In this document: piece by piece, positions 26,292 to 34,595 of the stretch | How the letters are laid out: every line of letters begins with the position of its first letter | Numbering within the stretch: the stretch's first letter is position 1 | Assembly (NCBI GenBank): GCA_003970805.2 | Contig: CP051152.1 | Span: 3,658,001 to 3,722,000 of the forward strand | Length of the DNA: 64,000 nucleotides | Direction of reading: 5' to 3' | Source of the DNA: Undibacterium piscinae | GTDB taxonomy: Bacteria; Pseudomonadota; Gammaproteobacteria; Burkholderiales; Burkholderiaceae_D | The notes under the pieces: generated by a model | The model's database searches: none | The model's input: only the letters and a program-made list of their open reading frames with translations | Told to the model about the DNA's origin: nothing | Made by a program: the position numbers and the translations under genes

Positions 26292-27134
26292 TCAGACCGG
26301 TAAAAAGAGGTTTTTTGTATCTTGTTCACTGAGTCGGTACAGCCAATAGGCGGGATCATCGCTGGCAATTTTTTGCAACAGGGCGATCGGTGAAATCCCG
26401 GCCAGCTCCAGATATTCCTTATGCATATGGGCCTGATCGTAATAGCCGGAATCGTGCGCGATACGGGTCAGGTCGCCCCAGCCCACCGGCATCCCTATGA
26501 TGCGCAGTAAAGACCAGCCAAAACGCACCACGCGGCGGGCATCGCGCAAGTTCACGCCAAAGGCTTCGCGCATGCGGCGCTCCAGTTGCCGCTCACCTAT
26601 GCCGAAATACAGTGATAAATCGAGCAGCGGCGAGAACATCTTTTGATGCGCCGCCAGAAAACTCGCTCCCATGCTGGGCTTTTTCTGATGATCCAGCGTC
26701 TCCAGCAAAAAATCCTGAAACAAAGTGACGTAGTCGGCAATTTCACGTGGCTCATCCATGGCAGCGAGCAAGCGCCTGACGCGCATGGGATCAGTCACTT
26801 GCTCCAGCGGCAGATAGCCAGATAGCACCGAGGCAGGGAAAATGCCGGTAGCCTGATGCAGCATGCCCGGCCGCACACCGACCGAGATTGACAGGGTTTT
26901 CGGTGCAGAAAAGGAGTGCACCGCTTGATTGAAAGGACCACGCAAAATGCAGCGCGGCACCGTCAGCAGGCTACCGTCTGCTTGCTCCACCTGCACACCA
27001 CCGCGTATCAGTACCATCACTGACGGCGACAGACTGGCCGGAATATATGATTCACAGGCATCCAGTTCCAGCACCAGGATATGCATGATCAGCTTGGCCA
27101 GTTTCGGGTGTGGCGGAAAAACGTGGATGGACAT
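26292..27134 (-). CDS. AraC-family transcriptional regulator
   Basis: 280 aa. The N-terminal half (to about 150) is an effector-sensing domain with GPFNQAVHSFSAPKTLSISVG, seen in AraC proteins with a DUF6597-like half. The C-terminal half contains two helix-turn-helix units (LDLSLYFGIGERQLERRMRE; LTRIAHDSGYYDQAHMHKEY) with the conserved spacing of AraC DNA-binding domains. It lies 142 bp upstream of the ABC export operon and reads in the same direction, so it may control that operon; its ligand is unknown. Confidence 0.85.
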   Translation of the reverse strand: MSIHVFPPHPKLAKLIMHILVLELDACESYIPASLSPSVMVLIRGGVQVEQADGSLLTVPRCILRGPFNQAVHSFSAPKTLSISVGVRPGMLHQATGIFPASVLSGYLPLEQVTDPMRVRRLLAAMDEPREIADYVTLFQDFLLETLDHQKKPSMGASFLAAHQKMFSPLLDLSLYFGIGERQLERRMREAFGVNLRDARRVVRFGWSLLRIIGMPVGWGDLTRIAHDSGYYDQAHMHKEYLELAGISPIALLQKIASDDPAYWLYRLSEQDTKNLFLPV

Positions 27135-27360
27135 GGGGCGCCAGAATTGCAGTATTTAATGAGTTGGCTCATTCTACCTAAGCGCCAGTGCGCATGATAG
27201 GTTTGATTTCGAAAGCTTGATCCGGGGGAGGCAGTGTGTTTTATCTGGTGTTTAACGGACCGGTCGGTCAAGGCGTAAAATGGGGCTTTTGAAAATGCCA
27301 CTGATGATGGGCTTGATGTCGTCGCGGGTTTTTTTGTAATGCTGAAAAGGTGGTATTGGT

Positions 27361-28197
27361 ATGACGCTGTATGTATCCGATCTCGATGGAACCTTGCTTG
27401 ATCGCAATGGCAAGCTTTCTGAGTTTAGTCGCGCCGGTTTGACTAGTTTGCTGGAGCAAGGCTTGCTGTTTACGGTCGCCAGCGCGCGGCATGTTTCGTC
27501 TATCCGCAGCATACTTGGCGATCTGCCCTTGCAGTTGCCGGTCATTTCCGGCAATGGCGCGTATATCGGTAACATGGGCAGCGATAGGCATGAGTTGGTG
27601 CATGCGATGGAACCGGCGTTGGCGCAGTCACTTTTTGCACTGATACGGAGCCTGAACCTGATGCCGTTTTTCTCCACGCATAACGGCATCATTGATCAAT
27701 TGTATTACCAGACTGCGCAGAATGAGGGGCAGCAACGCTTTGTCGAAGAGCGTCTGCGTAATGCCGATCCACGCCTGCGCCATACCACACGCTTGCAGGA
27801 TCAATTGCACGATCCGGTGGTCACCTTCGTGATTATCGAGCGGGAAGCGCCGCTGCTGGCGCTGCAAGCCGAGATTGAGGCCTTGTGCGGTGATGCGGTA
27901 GAAACCCATCTGGCTGATGACCTGTATTTACCCGGTTGGCCCTGGCTGACCGTACATGACAGGCGTGCCACCAAGGATCAGGCCATCAAGACCCTGGCGG
28001 ATCGTTATGGTCTGCATGAACGCGAGATCGTGGTGTTTGGCGATCATGTGAATGATGTCAGTATGCTGCGTGCGGCCCATCGCGGAATCGCCATGGAAAA
28101 TGCGATCGCCGCCGTCAAGCAGGAAGCCCACACCGTCATCGGCCCGCATTACGAAGATAGTGTGTTGCGTTTTATCGATGGCGACTGGCGGCGTTAG
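27361..28197 (+). CDS. HAD-superfamily phosphatase, Cof type
   Basis: 278 aa. HAD motif I YVSDLDGTLLDRNG at the N-terminus, motif II TVASARH, a C2-type cap domain, motif III with Lys in RRATKDQAIKTLA, and motif IV VVFGDHVNDVSMLRAA, where Asn-Asp replaces the usual Gly-Asn-Asp-x-Asn-Asp layout only in part. Cof-type enzymes dephosphorylate small molecules such as sugar phosphates and cofactor intermediates. No operon partner. A hairpin lies 70 bp downstream. Confidence 0.88.
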   Translation: MTLYVSDLDGTLLDRNGKLSEFSRAGLTSLLEQGLLFTVASARHVSSIRSILGDLPLQLPVISGNGAYIGNMGSDRHELVHAMEPALAQSLFALIRSLNLMPFFSTHNGIIDQLYYQTAQNEGQQRFVEERLRNADPRLRHTTRLQDQLHDPVVTFVIIEREAPLLALQAEIEALCGDAVETHLADDLYLPGWPWLTVHDRRATKDQAIKTLADRYGLHEREIVVFGDHVNDVSMLRAAHRGIAMENAIAAVKQEAHTVIGPHYEDSVLRFIDGDWRR

Positions 28198-28268
28198 GCG
28201 CGCTTCGCTAGCCTTATCATATCCCTCCTTCCCCTCGTGCCAGGGTAGCCTAACTTCAGAAAAGCTCC

Positions 28269-28301
28269 AGATTTATGCGCCCATGGGCGGAAAAAATCTG
28301 A
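28269..28301. terminator. Hairpin downstream of HAD phosphatase gene
   Basis: Outer arms CAGATTT (28269-28275) and AAATCTG (28295-28301) enclose a perfect CGCCCATGGGCG palindrome (28279-28290). Possible terminator for the HAD gene or, on the other strand, for nrdJ, but without a long T run. Confidence 0.45.
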
Positions 28302-28480
28302 AGACTTCGCCTGGTTAGTCGCAGCTTATCTGGATCAATGCTCGACCTGCAGATTATTAAAACAACAGCCTTAACCCACATCTGGCCGCTTGCGTAAGCG
28401 ATAATCCGCTCGCGCGCCTACATATCGCTTGGTGAAGGCATGAAACGCGGAAAAGATATTTATCCTTATCCTTCGCTTCA

Positions 28481-28973
28481 TCAACGGCTGCAGCCGTCGA
28501 TTTTTTGCAGCGCGTATGCGCCGCAATGCCGGGCATTTCTTGCCGGTTGCCGTGTAGGTGATAGGTGCAGCATCCGCTTCGTAGGCAAGATCATCCATGC
28601 CGTAGGCGAGATTTTTATTTTTCAGTTTTTCTGCCAGTACCGTGACTGGCACCTGATTGCCGGCAGCATCCAGAAAGCCGCGTTTCATCAGTATGCGTTG
28701 CAGCGAGTAGCCGATTGCAGCTACTTCAGATTCGTGGAACAGCGGTGCTTGCGAACCGTCTTCCTTGGTGATCATGCCGCAGCGTACCGTGCCTTTGTCC
28801 CATACCACTTCGCGCATATCGGCCAGCGCTTTGGCGATGGAGCCGCCCGAACGTGCCGCCATGGAGAGCAGACGCATACTGGCTGAAATCCATTGCTGAC
28901 CATCATTTTTCTGGCCGGCTGGCATGAAGAATTCAAACGGTCTTTCGATCGTGGCGCGCGCGCCGCCTACCAT
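28481..28973 (-). pseudogene. nrdJ: B12-dependent ribonucleotide reductase, separated C-terminal part
   Basis: Continues the reductase after the break at 29110: GGARATIERPFEFFMPAG, WISASMRLLSMAARSGGSI, RILMKRGFLDAAGNQVPV and the final region leading to a GKKCP zinc-ribbon. The zinc-ribbon is completed (CGAYALQKIDGC, stop at 28481-28483) only after removing one base of an AA pair at 28525-28526; as read, the frame runs on to 28371. Together with the upstream part this gives the ~900-residue length of class II NrdJ. The Cys-rich end in NrdJ re-reduces the active site. Separated from the main part by a tandem duplication. Confidence 0.8.
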
Positions 28974-29140
28974 GCCCTGGATGTGGATGAAGCTGACTGT
29001 CAGATAGACGGTTTTCTTGCCTTCGTAAGTCTTGAAGAATTCAAACGGTCTTTCGATCGTGGCGCGCGCGCGCCGCCTACCATGCCCTGGATGTGGATGA
29101 AGCTGACTGTCAGTAGACGGTTTTCTTGCCTTCGTAAGTC
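28925..29140. repeat. Tandem 107/108-bp duplication inside nrdJ
   Basis: Copy 1 is 28925-29031 and copy 2 29033-29140. They are nearly identical; differences are one additional GC dinucleotide in a GCGCGC run and one missing base (GTCAGATAGACGG versus GTCAGTAGACGG). The missing base in copy 2 creates the early stop of the upstream frame. Confidence 0.9.
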
Positions 29141-31059
29141 ATGTACTGCACTTTGGATGTGACCGATTCGAGGTCGCCGAAAGGGCGGCCATCGAATTGC
29201 TTGCGCAGCAGATCATCGTCCGGAATGGCAGCGACTGCCGGGGCATCCGGTGCATCCGGTGTGGCGCTAGCGACTGACAAGACGCTACCCAAAATGCTGT
29301 TCGGGCGGTAGGTGGCCAGACCCTTGAGGCCGGCGCGCCAGGCGTCCATGTACAGATTCTGGAAGTCTTCGTAAGGGTAGTCAGCAGGGACGTTGACGGT
29401 TTTTGAAATTGCCGAATCGATGAAGGGTTGCACCACTTCCAGCATCTTCATGTGATCGCTGGCCGACATATTGAGTGCGGTGACAAACTGGTACGGCAGT
29501 TTGCTGTCATCGGACACGTCATTGCCTAGATGGCGGTACAGGCGCCATGCGTGATCGGCCACTTCGTAGATTTTGCTATCGCCAACTGCCATGCGCTTCT
29601 TGCGGTTGTAGACCCACGAGAACGCCGGTTCGATGCCGTTCGAGGCATTGTCGGCGAAGGCCAGCGTGATGGTGCCGGTAGGCGCGATCGACAGCAGATG
29701 CGAGTTGCGCAGACCGTGCTTGGACATGGCACTGCGGATAGCTTTTGGCAGACGCTTGGCGAATACGCCAGCCAGATATTTAGTGCTGTTAAACAGTGGG
29801 AATGCGCCTTTTTCCTTGGCCAATTCTATCGATGCCAGGTAAGAGGTGTCGCGCATGACTTCAGAGATTTTTTGTGCCAGCGCACGGCCTTCATCGGAAT
29901 CGTAACGCAGACCCATCATCACCAGTGTGCTACCCAGGCCCAAAAAGCCCAGGCCGATACGGCGCTTGGACATGGCTTCGGCTTTTTGCTGTGGCAATGG
30001 CCATGCAGTCGCTTCGAGCACGTTGTCGAGCATGCGGATCGCCAGTGTCACTACGGCCTGGAAGTTTTCGAAATCAAAACTGGCGGTATTGCCGAACGCC
30101 GATTTGACAAAGCGAGTCAGGTTGACCGAGCCCAGGCAGCAGCAGCCGTAGTCAGGCAAAGGCTGTTCGGCGCAAGGATTGGTCGCTTCTATGGTTTCGC
30201 AGTAGTACAGATTGTTTTCTGTGTTCATGCGCGACAGGAATAAAATACCTGGCTCGGCATGATCGTAAGTCGATTTCATGACTTCGTCCCACAGGTCGCG
30301 CGCCCTGACGGTCTGATGTACCCACAGGCCATCTTCGCGCAGGTAGGCACCGGCTTCTTTTTTCTCGTCACCAGGTTCCGCCTTATGGACCAGGCAGAAG
30401 TCGGTATCGTTGGCGACCGCGTTCATGAACTCATCGGTAACGCCGATGGAGATATTGAAATTGGTCAGTCCGCCCTGGTCTTTGGAGCGGATGAATTCGA
30501 GAATATCAGGATGGTCGCCACGCAATACGCCCATTTGCGCACCACGGCGCGCACCGGCGGATTCTACCGTCGAGCAGGAAGCGTTAAACACTTGCATGAA
30601 AGAAACCGGGCCGGAGGCGCGTGAGCGGGTTCCGCGTACCAACGCGTCTTTCGGGCGTATGGTCGAGAAATCGTAACCGACACCACCACCGCGACGCATG
30701 GTTTCTGCCGCATCGGACAGGGCAGTGTAGATGCCTGGCTTGCCATTGGTGGTGGACGAGACGGAATCGCCGACCGGTTGTACGAAACAGTTGATCAGGG
30801 TCGCGTGCAGGTCCATGCCGGCGGCGGAATTGATACGGCCAGCCGGGACGAAACCATTTTTTTGCGCCCACATGAATTTTTCTTCGTAGTAGGCCTGGAA
30901 GTCAGGCTGCTCGACGCTGGCTAAGGCGCTGGCAACGCGTGCTTGTACGTCCTGGATGCTGCTTTCTTCGCCTTTGGCATATTTTTCCAGCAATACATCG
31001 AGGGAGATTTCTTGTGGAGACATTTCAGTCAGTCCTAGCATTTTTTCGTTGGCGTTCAT
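29110..31059 (-). CDS. nrdJ: Vitamin-B12-dependent (class II) ribonucleotide reductase, N-terminal part
   Basis: 649 aa covering the catalytic barrel: [64 protein letters not shown] with the radical-bearing Cys, and [22 protein letters not shown]. These are class II NrdJ motifs; the enzyme reduces ribonucleotides with adenosylcobalamin and needs no oxygen. The frame ends at KKTVY because copy 2 of a tandem repeat lacks a base; copy 1 encodes the expected continuation in-frame with the C-terminal part. If the assembly is right, the enzyme is broken and the cell must rely on another reductase. Confidence 0.92.
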   Translation of the reverse strand: MNANEKMLGLTEMSPQEISLDVLLEKYAKGEESSIQDVQARVASALASVEQPDFQAYYEEKFMWAQKNGFVPAGRINSAAGMDLHATLINCFVQPVGDSVSSTTNGKPGIYTALSDAAETMRRGGGVGYDFSTIRPKDALVRGTRSRASGPVSFMQVFNASCSTVESAGARRGAQMGVLRGDHPDILEFIRSKDQGGLTNFNISIGVTDEFMNAVANDTDFCLVHKAEPGDEKKEAGAYLREDGLWVHQTVRARDLWDEVMKSTYDHAEPGILFLSRMNTENNLYYCETIEATNPCAEQPLPDYGCCCLGSVNLTRFVKSAFGNTASFDFENFQAVVTLAIRMLDNVLEATAWPLPQQKAEAMSKRRIGLGFLGLGSTLVMMGLRYDSDEGRALAQKISEVMRDTSYLASIELAKEKGAFPLFNSTKYLAGVFAKRLPKAIRSAMSKHGLRNSHLLSIAPTGTITLAFADNASNGIEPAFSWVYNRKKRMAVGDSKIYEVADHAWRLYRHLGNDVSDDSKLPYQFVTALNMSASDHMKMLEVVQPFIDSAISKTVNVPADYPYEDFQNLYMDAWRAGLKGLATYRPNSILGSVLSVASATPDAPDAPAVAAIPDDDLLRKQFDGRPFGDLESVTSKVQYMTYEGKKTVY

Positions 31060-31413
31060 GGATGATGAGTAGATGAGGGTGGCTCAGAGGTATTCTGTGT
31101 GTTCTGTGTACGTATTCGGGGTGTTCGGGGTGTTGCAGGTGTTAAATTGACCAATAAGCTGAAATAAGCTGAAATAAAGCGGACATCGGCTTATGTCACT
31201 GTGCGGAGGTGAAAATAGGGGTAAAGCAAATTTTTACAGGCGGGAAGTTAATAAAATGCTTCTGCTTTGACTGTATTGCGTCTTACATTATAACCCTAGC
31301 CCTCGGTTTTTCCTTGATGGGACTCAAGAATTTCTGGACACTTGGTATGCCGGAAAGATAAGTTAGCGTAAGCTTATTTGATTGAAATTTATATTATCTA
31401 TAGGAAGCACATC
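31060..31413. other. Intergenic region between nrdJ and small RNR-associated gene
   Basis: 354 bp without a gene I can support. It contains GGGGTGTT repeats near 31120 and a 10-bp direct repeat (AATAAGCTGA at 31153-31162 and again at 31163-31172, with a degenerate third copy). Divergent genes flank it, so promoters for both should be here. No cobalamin riboswitch or NrdR box was recognised by eye. Confidence 0.5.
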
Positions 31414-31817
31414 GTGGAAATTGCAAGTTTTTCTGATTTATTAAATGCTGCCAAAGCGCAGCCACAGCCACAAAGACTGTTGTTTATGTTTGCCAAGGCA
31501 GAATTGCCGCCAGGCGTGAATCCGGAAGAGAAACAGTTATTTGAAAACCGTCAGGGGGGCGCGCTTGCGGCCGTGATGTGTGTCGATAAACTGACTGAAG
31601 AATTGCGCGATTTTGCCCATCTGGCAGCCGAATCCGCGTATACGGGCAAAAGCTGGGACATCGTGTTTGTCACCACGATGTCAGGCAAGGGGGGGTAGCG
31701 CCGACTGCGGAAGAGGCCAATCGCCCGCTGGATATGATGGTGCAATCCTTGCGTAACGGTAATATCAGCCAGTTTCTGGCGTTCAATCAGGCCGGTGAAC
31801 TGGTGCAGCTTACTTAA
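31414..31817 (+). pseudogene. Small ribonucleotide-reductase-associated protein, single frameshift
   Basis: From GTG 31414 (AGGAAG just upstream) the frame reads EIASFSDLLNAAKAQPQPQR, LLFMFAKAELPPGVNPEEK, FENRQGGALAAVMCVDK and DIVFVTTMSGKGG, then stops in a G7 run (31689-31695). The next frame continues VAPTAEEANRPLDMMVQSLR and ISQFLAFNQAGELVQLT to a stop at 31815-31817. One base restores a 134-aa protein. Homologues in Burkholderiales are usually annotated as a ribonucleotide reductase subunit alpha although they are far too small for catalysis; their role is not established. Divergent from nrdJ, which fits that link. Confidence 0.75.
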
Positions 31818-31863
31818 ATCGTGGACTTGGTTCGCTGTTTGAGAACTTGCTCATCAGACTATC

Positions 31864-31907
31864 CGCCCTATCGTTGCGACCTTATTGATGGTCGCAACGA
31901 TAGGGCG
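31864..31907. terminator. Perfect 18-bp hairpin between convergent genes
   Basis: CGCCCTATCGTTGCGACC (31864-31881) and its exact reverse complement (31890-31907) with an eight-base loop. It lies between two convergent genes, so a bidirectional terminator is likely even though no T run follows. Confidence 0.6.
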
Positions 31908-31955
31908 TAACGATAGTTGCCGGGGCTTGTTAATTTCTTAATCAAGCTGCAAATA

Positions 31956-32006
31956 AAGCTTATAAAACAGCTTACAAATACAGCTTACAAAACAGCTTAC
32001 AAATTA
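31956..32006. repeat. Short tandem repeat at the 3' end of the peptidase gene
   Basis: Four adjacent copies of a 12-13-bp unit (CAGCTTACAAA and close variants). The last copy overlaps the stop codon of the minus-strand peptidase gene, so slippage here would change the region just past the stop. Confidence 0.7.
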
Positions 32007-34270
32007 TTTTTCAAAAACTCCCATTTGGCTTTTTGCAGTGACCAGGTCTGCCAGTCACCGCGTACGCCGTGATCATTGCCCGGATACAGTTGCAAACTGT
32101 AGTCTTTGCCGGCCTTGATCAATTCGTCGATCAGCATGATGGAATTTTGCGGATGCACATTGTCATCCATGGTGCCGTGCATGATCAGTATCTTGCCGCT
32201 TAGGTCTTTGGCCGCTTTCAATACGCTGCCCTGGTCATAGCCTTTGGCATTGTCTTTTGGCAGACCCATATAGCGCTCCGTGTAGATGCTGTCATACAGG
32301 CGGAAATCGGTGACCGGCGCTCCTACCAGGCCGATTTTCCATGCCTTGCTGTGCGTCATCGCATACGAGGTGAAGTACCCGCCATAGCTCCAGCCATTGA
32401 GGGCGATGCGATCCATATCGGCCCAAGCCTGCTGACGCAACCACTCCAGCCCGTCTAGCTGATCTTGCAGTTCAAGCTGGCCGAGTTTTTTGTGGATAGG
32501 CCAGGCACTGGCGACGCCCTTGTTGCTGGCGCTGCGGTTGTCTAATACCCAGACAATATAGCCTTGCTGGGCTAAAAAGTGATGCCAGAGATTGCTGTTC
32601 CAGCGGTCAATTACTTGCGGCGCCATCGGGCCTGCATACAGGTGCTGATACACCGGGTATTTCTTTTTCGGATCAAAATCGGGGGGCAAAAATAACAGGC
32701 TTTCCAGCATGAAACCATCGCGCGCCTTGATCTGTTGCTGGCTGACGCTGGCCAGTTTTAAACCTTGCATCGTTTCCGGTACGCCGCTGTCGTCGCTTAA
32801 CTTGAGCAGTTCGCCGCTGGCGCTGAACAAACCTTGTTTCGGGGTCTGTGTCAGGCTACTCCAGCTATCGAGATAGTGGGTATAGGTCGAATTCCAGCGC
32901 ACTTTGTGAGTGCCGCTTGCGGTCGTCAGTCTTTGCAATTTGGCGCTGTCGAGGCTGGCGGTGTAGAGGTCATTACCGATGGGGTTGCGTTCATTGGCGG
33001 AGAACAAGACCTGACGCTTGGTTTCGTCTATGCCATGGACCTGGCGCACATCCCAGTCACCCCGGGTGATGGCGCCTGTGAGCCGGTAATTTTGCTGGTG
33101 GGCTTCATAGCGGTAGAGGTGACGATGGCCGGTGCGGTCAGATTCCCAGATGAAACTGCCATCCTTGAGGAAATGTGGCAGCGGCAGACGTTCGGTCCAG
33201 GCCGGACTGGTTTCGCGCAGCACCAGTTGGCTTTGGTCGTTTTTGTCATACATGCGTAAATCCAGCCAGGTTTGTACGCGGTCTTGCCAGGCTGCCAGCA
33301 ACTTGCCGTCCGGGCTCCAGCCTACTTGGACGATCAGGCTTTCCTTGCCCGGATACGGATCGGCGGTCCAGCGCACTTTCGCCTGTAAATCCACTACACC
33401 TAGTCTGGCCAGCGGATTGGGGTCACCGGCTTTTGGATAGCGGGTCAGGTTGCTCTTGATCGGTTGCGCATGGTCGCCCGATAAGGTGTAGACCGGTACC
33501 TGGCTTTCGTCCAGGCTGAGGAAGGCGATCTGTCTGGAATCCGGTGACCAGTAGAAGGCGCGGAATGAACCGCGTCCGTAGACTTCTTCCTGATAGACCC
33601 AATCGAGCCTGCCGTTAAATACGGTGTCGCTGCCGCCCGTGGTCAGGCGGGTTTCGCGTGCGCTGGCCAGATCGGTCAGGTACAGATCATTGCCTTTCAG
33701 GTAGGCGACTGATTTGAAATCGGGCGACAGTAGCGCTTCGTCTTCCGCTATATCCGGTGTATTGGTTAAGGCGCGTGCCAGCTTATGCTGCAGATCAAGT
33801 AGCCACAGATCGTTCTTGTAGCTAAAAATGTAGGCGCTGATTTCCGGGCTGACCTGAAGCGCGAGTTGTCCGGCGATCTTGACCGCCTCTTGCTCTTCGA
33901 TGCCGGCCGTTTTGAGTAGCGCCAGCAGATTGCCATCTGCGCTCAGGGCTTGTTTTTCCCAGGTCTGGGTGTTCACCACGAATAACTGCACTGCGCCATC
34001 CTTAACCTGGGATTCGATCAGGCGGTCTTGTTTGTCCCATGACAAACGCGTCAGCGGCGTAGCGTCAAACTTGAGTTTGCTGGTCGGGTGATACAGCATT
34101 TCCAGGCTGAGCATACCGTTGCTACCAGCCTGGCCGGCCGCAGTAGTTGCAGTGCTAGCCGCCGCGCTAGCCGGAGCTAGCGCCACCAGTGCTGCGCACA
34201 GTAGCAGGGGGCGCAGGCAAGCGGAAAGCGGAGAGTTTGTGATGGGAGGGAAAGCGTGTCTTGATGGCAT
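31997..34270 (-). CDS. S9-family prolyl oligopeptidase, DPP-IV-like
   Basis: 757 aa, exported: signal peptide ends near residue 40 (APASAAA). Residues about 50-500 form a beta-propeller-type DPPIV N-terminal domain, including YQEEVYGRGSFRAFYWSPDS with the Glu pair that in DPP-IV binds the substrate amino terminus. The C-terminal alpha/beta-hydrolase has nucleophile GWSYGG (Ser near 627), acid in HGTMDDNVHPQN and His in NDHGVRG. The Glu motif supports dipeptidyl-peptidase action (removal of X-Pro or X-Ala dipeptides) in the periplasm. Stands alone. Confidence 0.9.
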   Translation of the reverse strand: MPSRHAFPPITNSPLSACLRPLLLCAALVALAPASAAASTATTAAGQAGSNGMLSLEMLYHPTSKLKFDATPLTRLSWDKQDRLIESQVKDGAVQLFVVNTQTWEKQALSADGNLLALLKTAGIEEQEAVKIAGQLALQVSPEISAYIFSYKNDLWLLDLQHKLARALTNTPDIAEDEALLSPDFKSVAYLKGNDLYLTDLASARETRLTTGGSDTVFNGRLDWVYQEEVYGRGSFRAFYWSPDSRQIAFLSLDESQVPVYTLSGDHAQPIKSNLTRYPKAGDPNPLARLGVVDLQAKVRWTADPYPGKESLIVQVGWSPDGKLLAAWQDRVQTWLDLRMYDKNDQSQLVLRETSPAWTERLPLPHFLKDGSFIWESDRTGHRHLYRYEAHQQNYRLTGAITRGDWDVRQVHGIDETKRQVLFSANERNPIGNDLYTASLDSAKLQRLTTASGTHKVRWNSTYTHYLDSWSSLTQTPKQGLFSASGELLKLSDDSGVPETMQGLKLASVSQQQIKARDGFMLESLLFLPPDFDPKKKYPVYQHLYAGPMAPQVIDRWNSNLWHHFLAQQGYIVWVLDNRSASNKGVASAWPIHKKLGQLELQDQLDGLEWLRQQAWADMDRIALNGWSYGGYFTSYAMTHSKAWKIGLVGAPVTDFRLYDSIYTERYMGLPKDNAKGYDQGSVLKAAKDLSGKILIMHGTMDDNVHPQNSIMLIDELIKAGKDYSLQLYPGNDHGVRGDWQTWSLQKAKWEFLKNNL

Positions 34271-34434
34271 ACTGGTCGTCCTGAATTTTTATGTTTATTA
34301 TTTATTATTTGTTATTGGTTTGCTGTTATTTTTTTTATTGGCTTGGATCAGCGAACCTATATTTTAGCCCGCTGATTTTTATTGCATTCCGGACATAGAC
34401 CCCAGACATAGGCAAGTAGTTCATTGAATTCATC

Positions 34435-34455
34435 AAATGCGAGTAATTCTCATTT
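34435..34455. promoter_or_regulatory. Fur-box-like site upstream of TonB receptor
   Basis: A near-palindrome AAATGCGAGTAATTCTCATT(T) matches the Fur pattern (AATGAGAATNATTCTCATT) and lies about 140 bp before the receptor start. It predicts iron repression of the receptor and probably of the downstream PiuC gene. Confidence 0.75.
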
Positions 34456-34595
34456 ACATGATTGATAGACTTCGTTACAATAGCGAAAATAATTTTTACC
34501 CCCACCCCGCCAGCCAACGTAATCTCACGCCTGAAATCAGGTCGTGACGCCTATTAATTAGCCAGCCACTCTTTTCCTTTTTCAGAGAGACGTCC

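Noticed and set aside
31060-31413. Cobalamin riboswitch or NrdR boxes before nrdJ
   Set aside because: No B12-box or tandem NrdR-box sequence could be recognised by eye.
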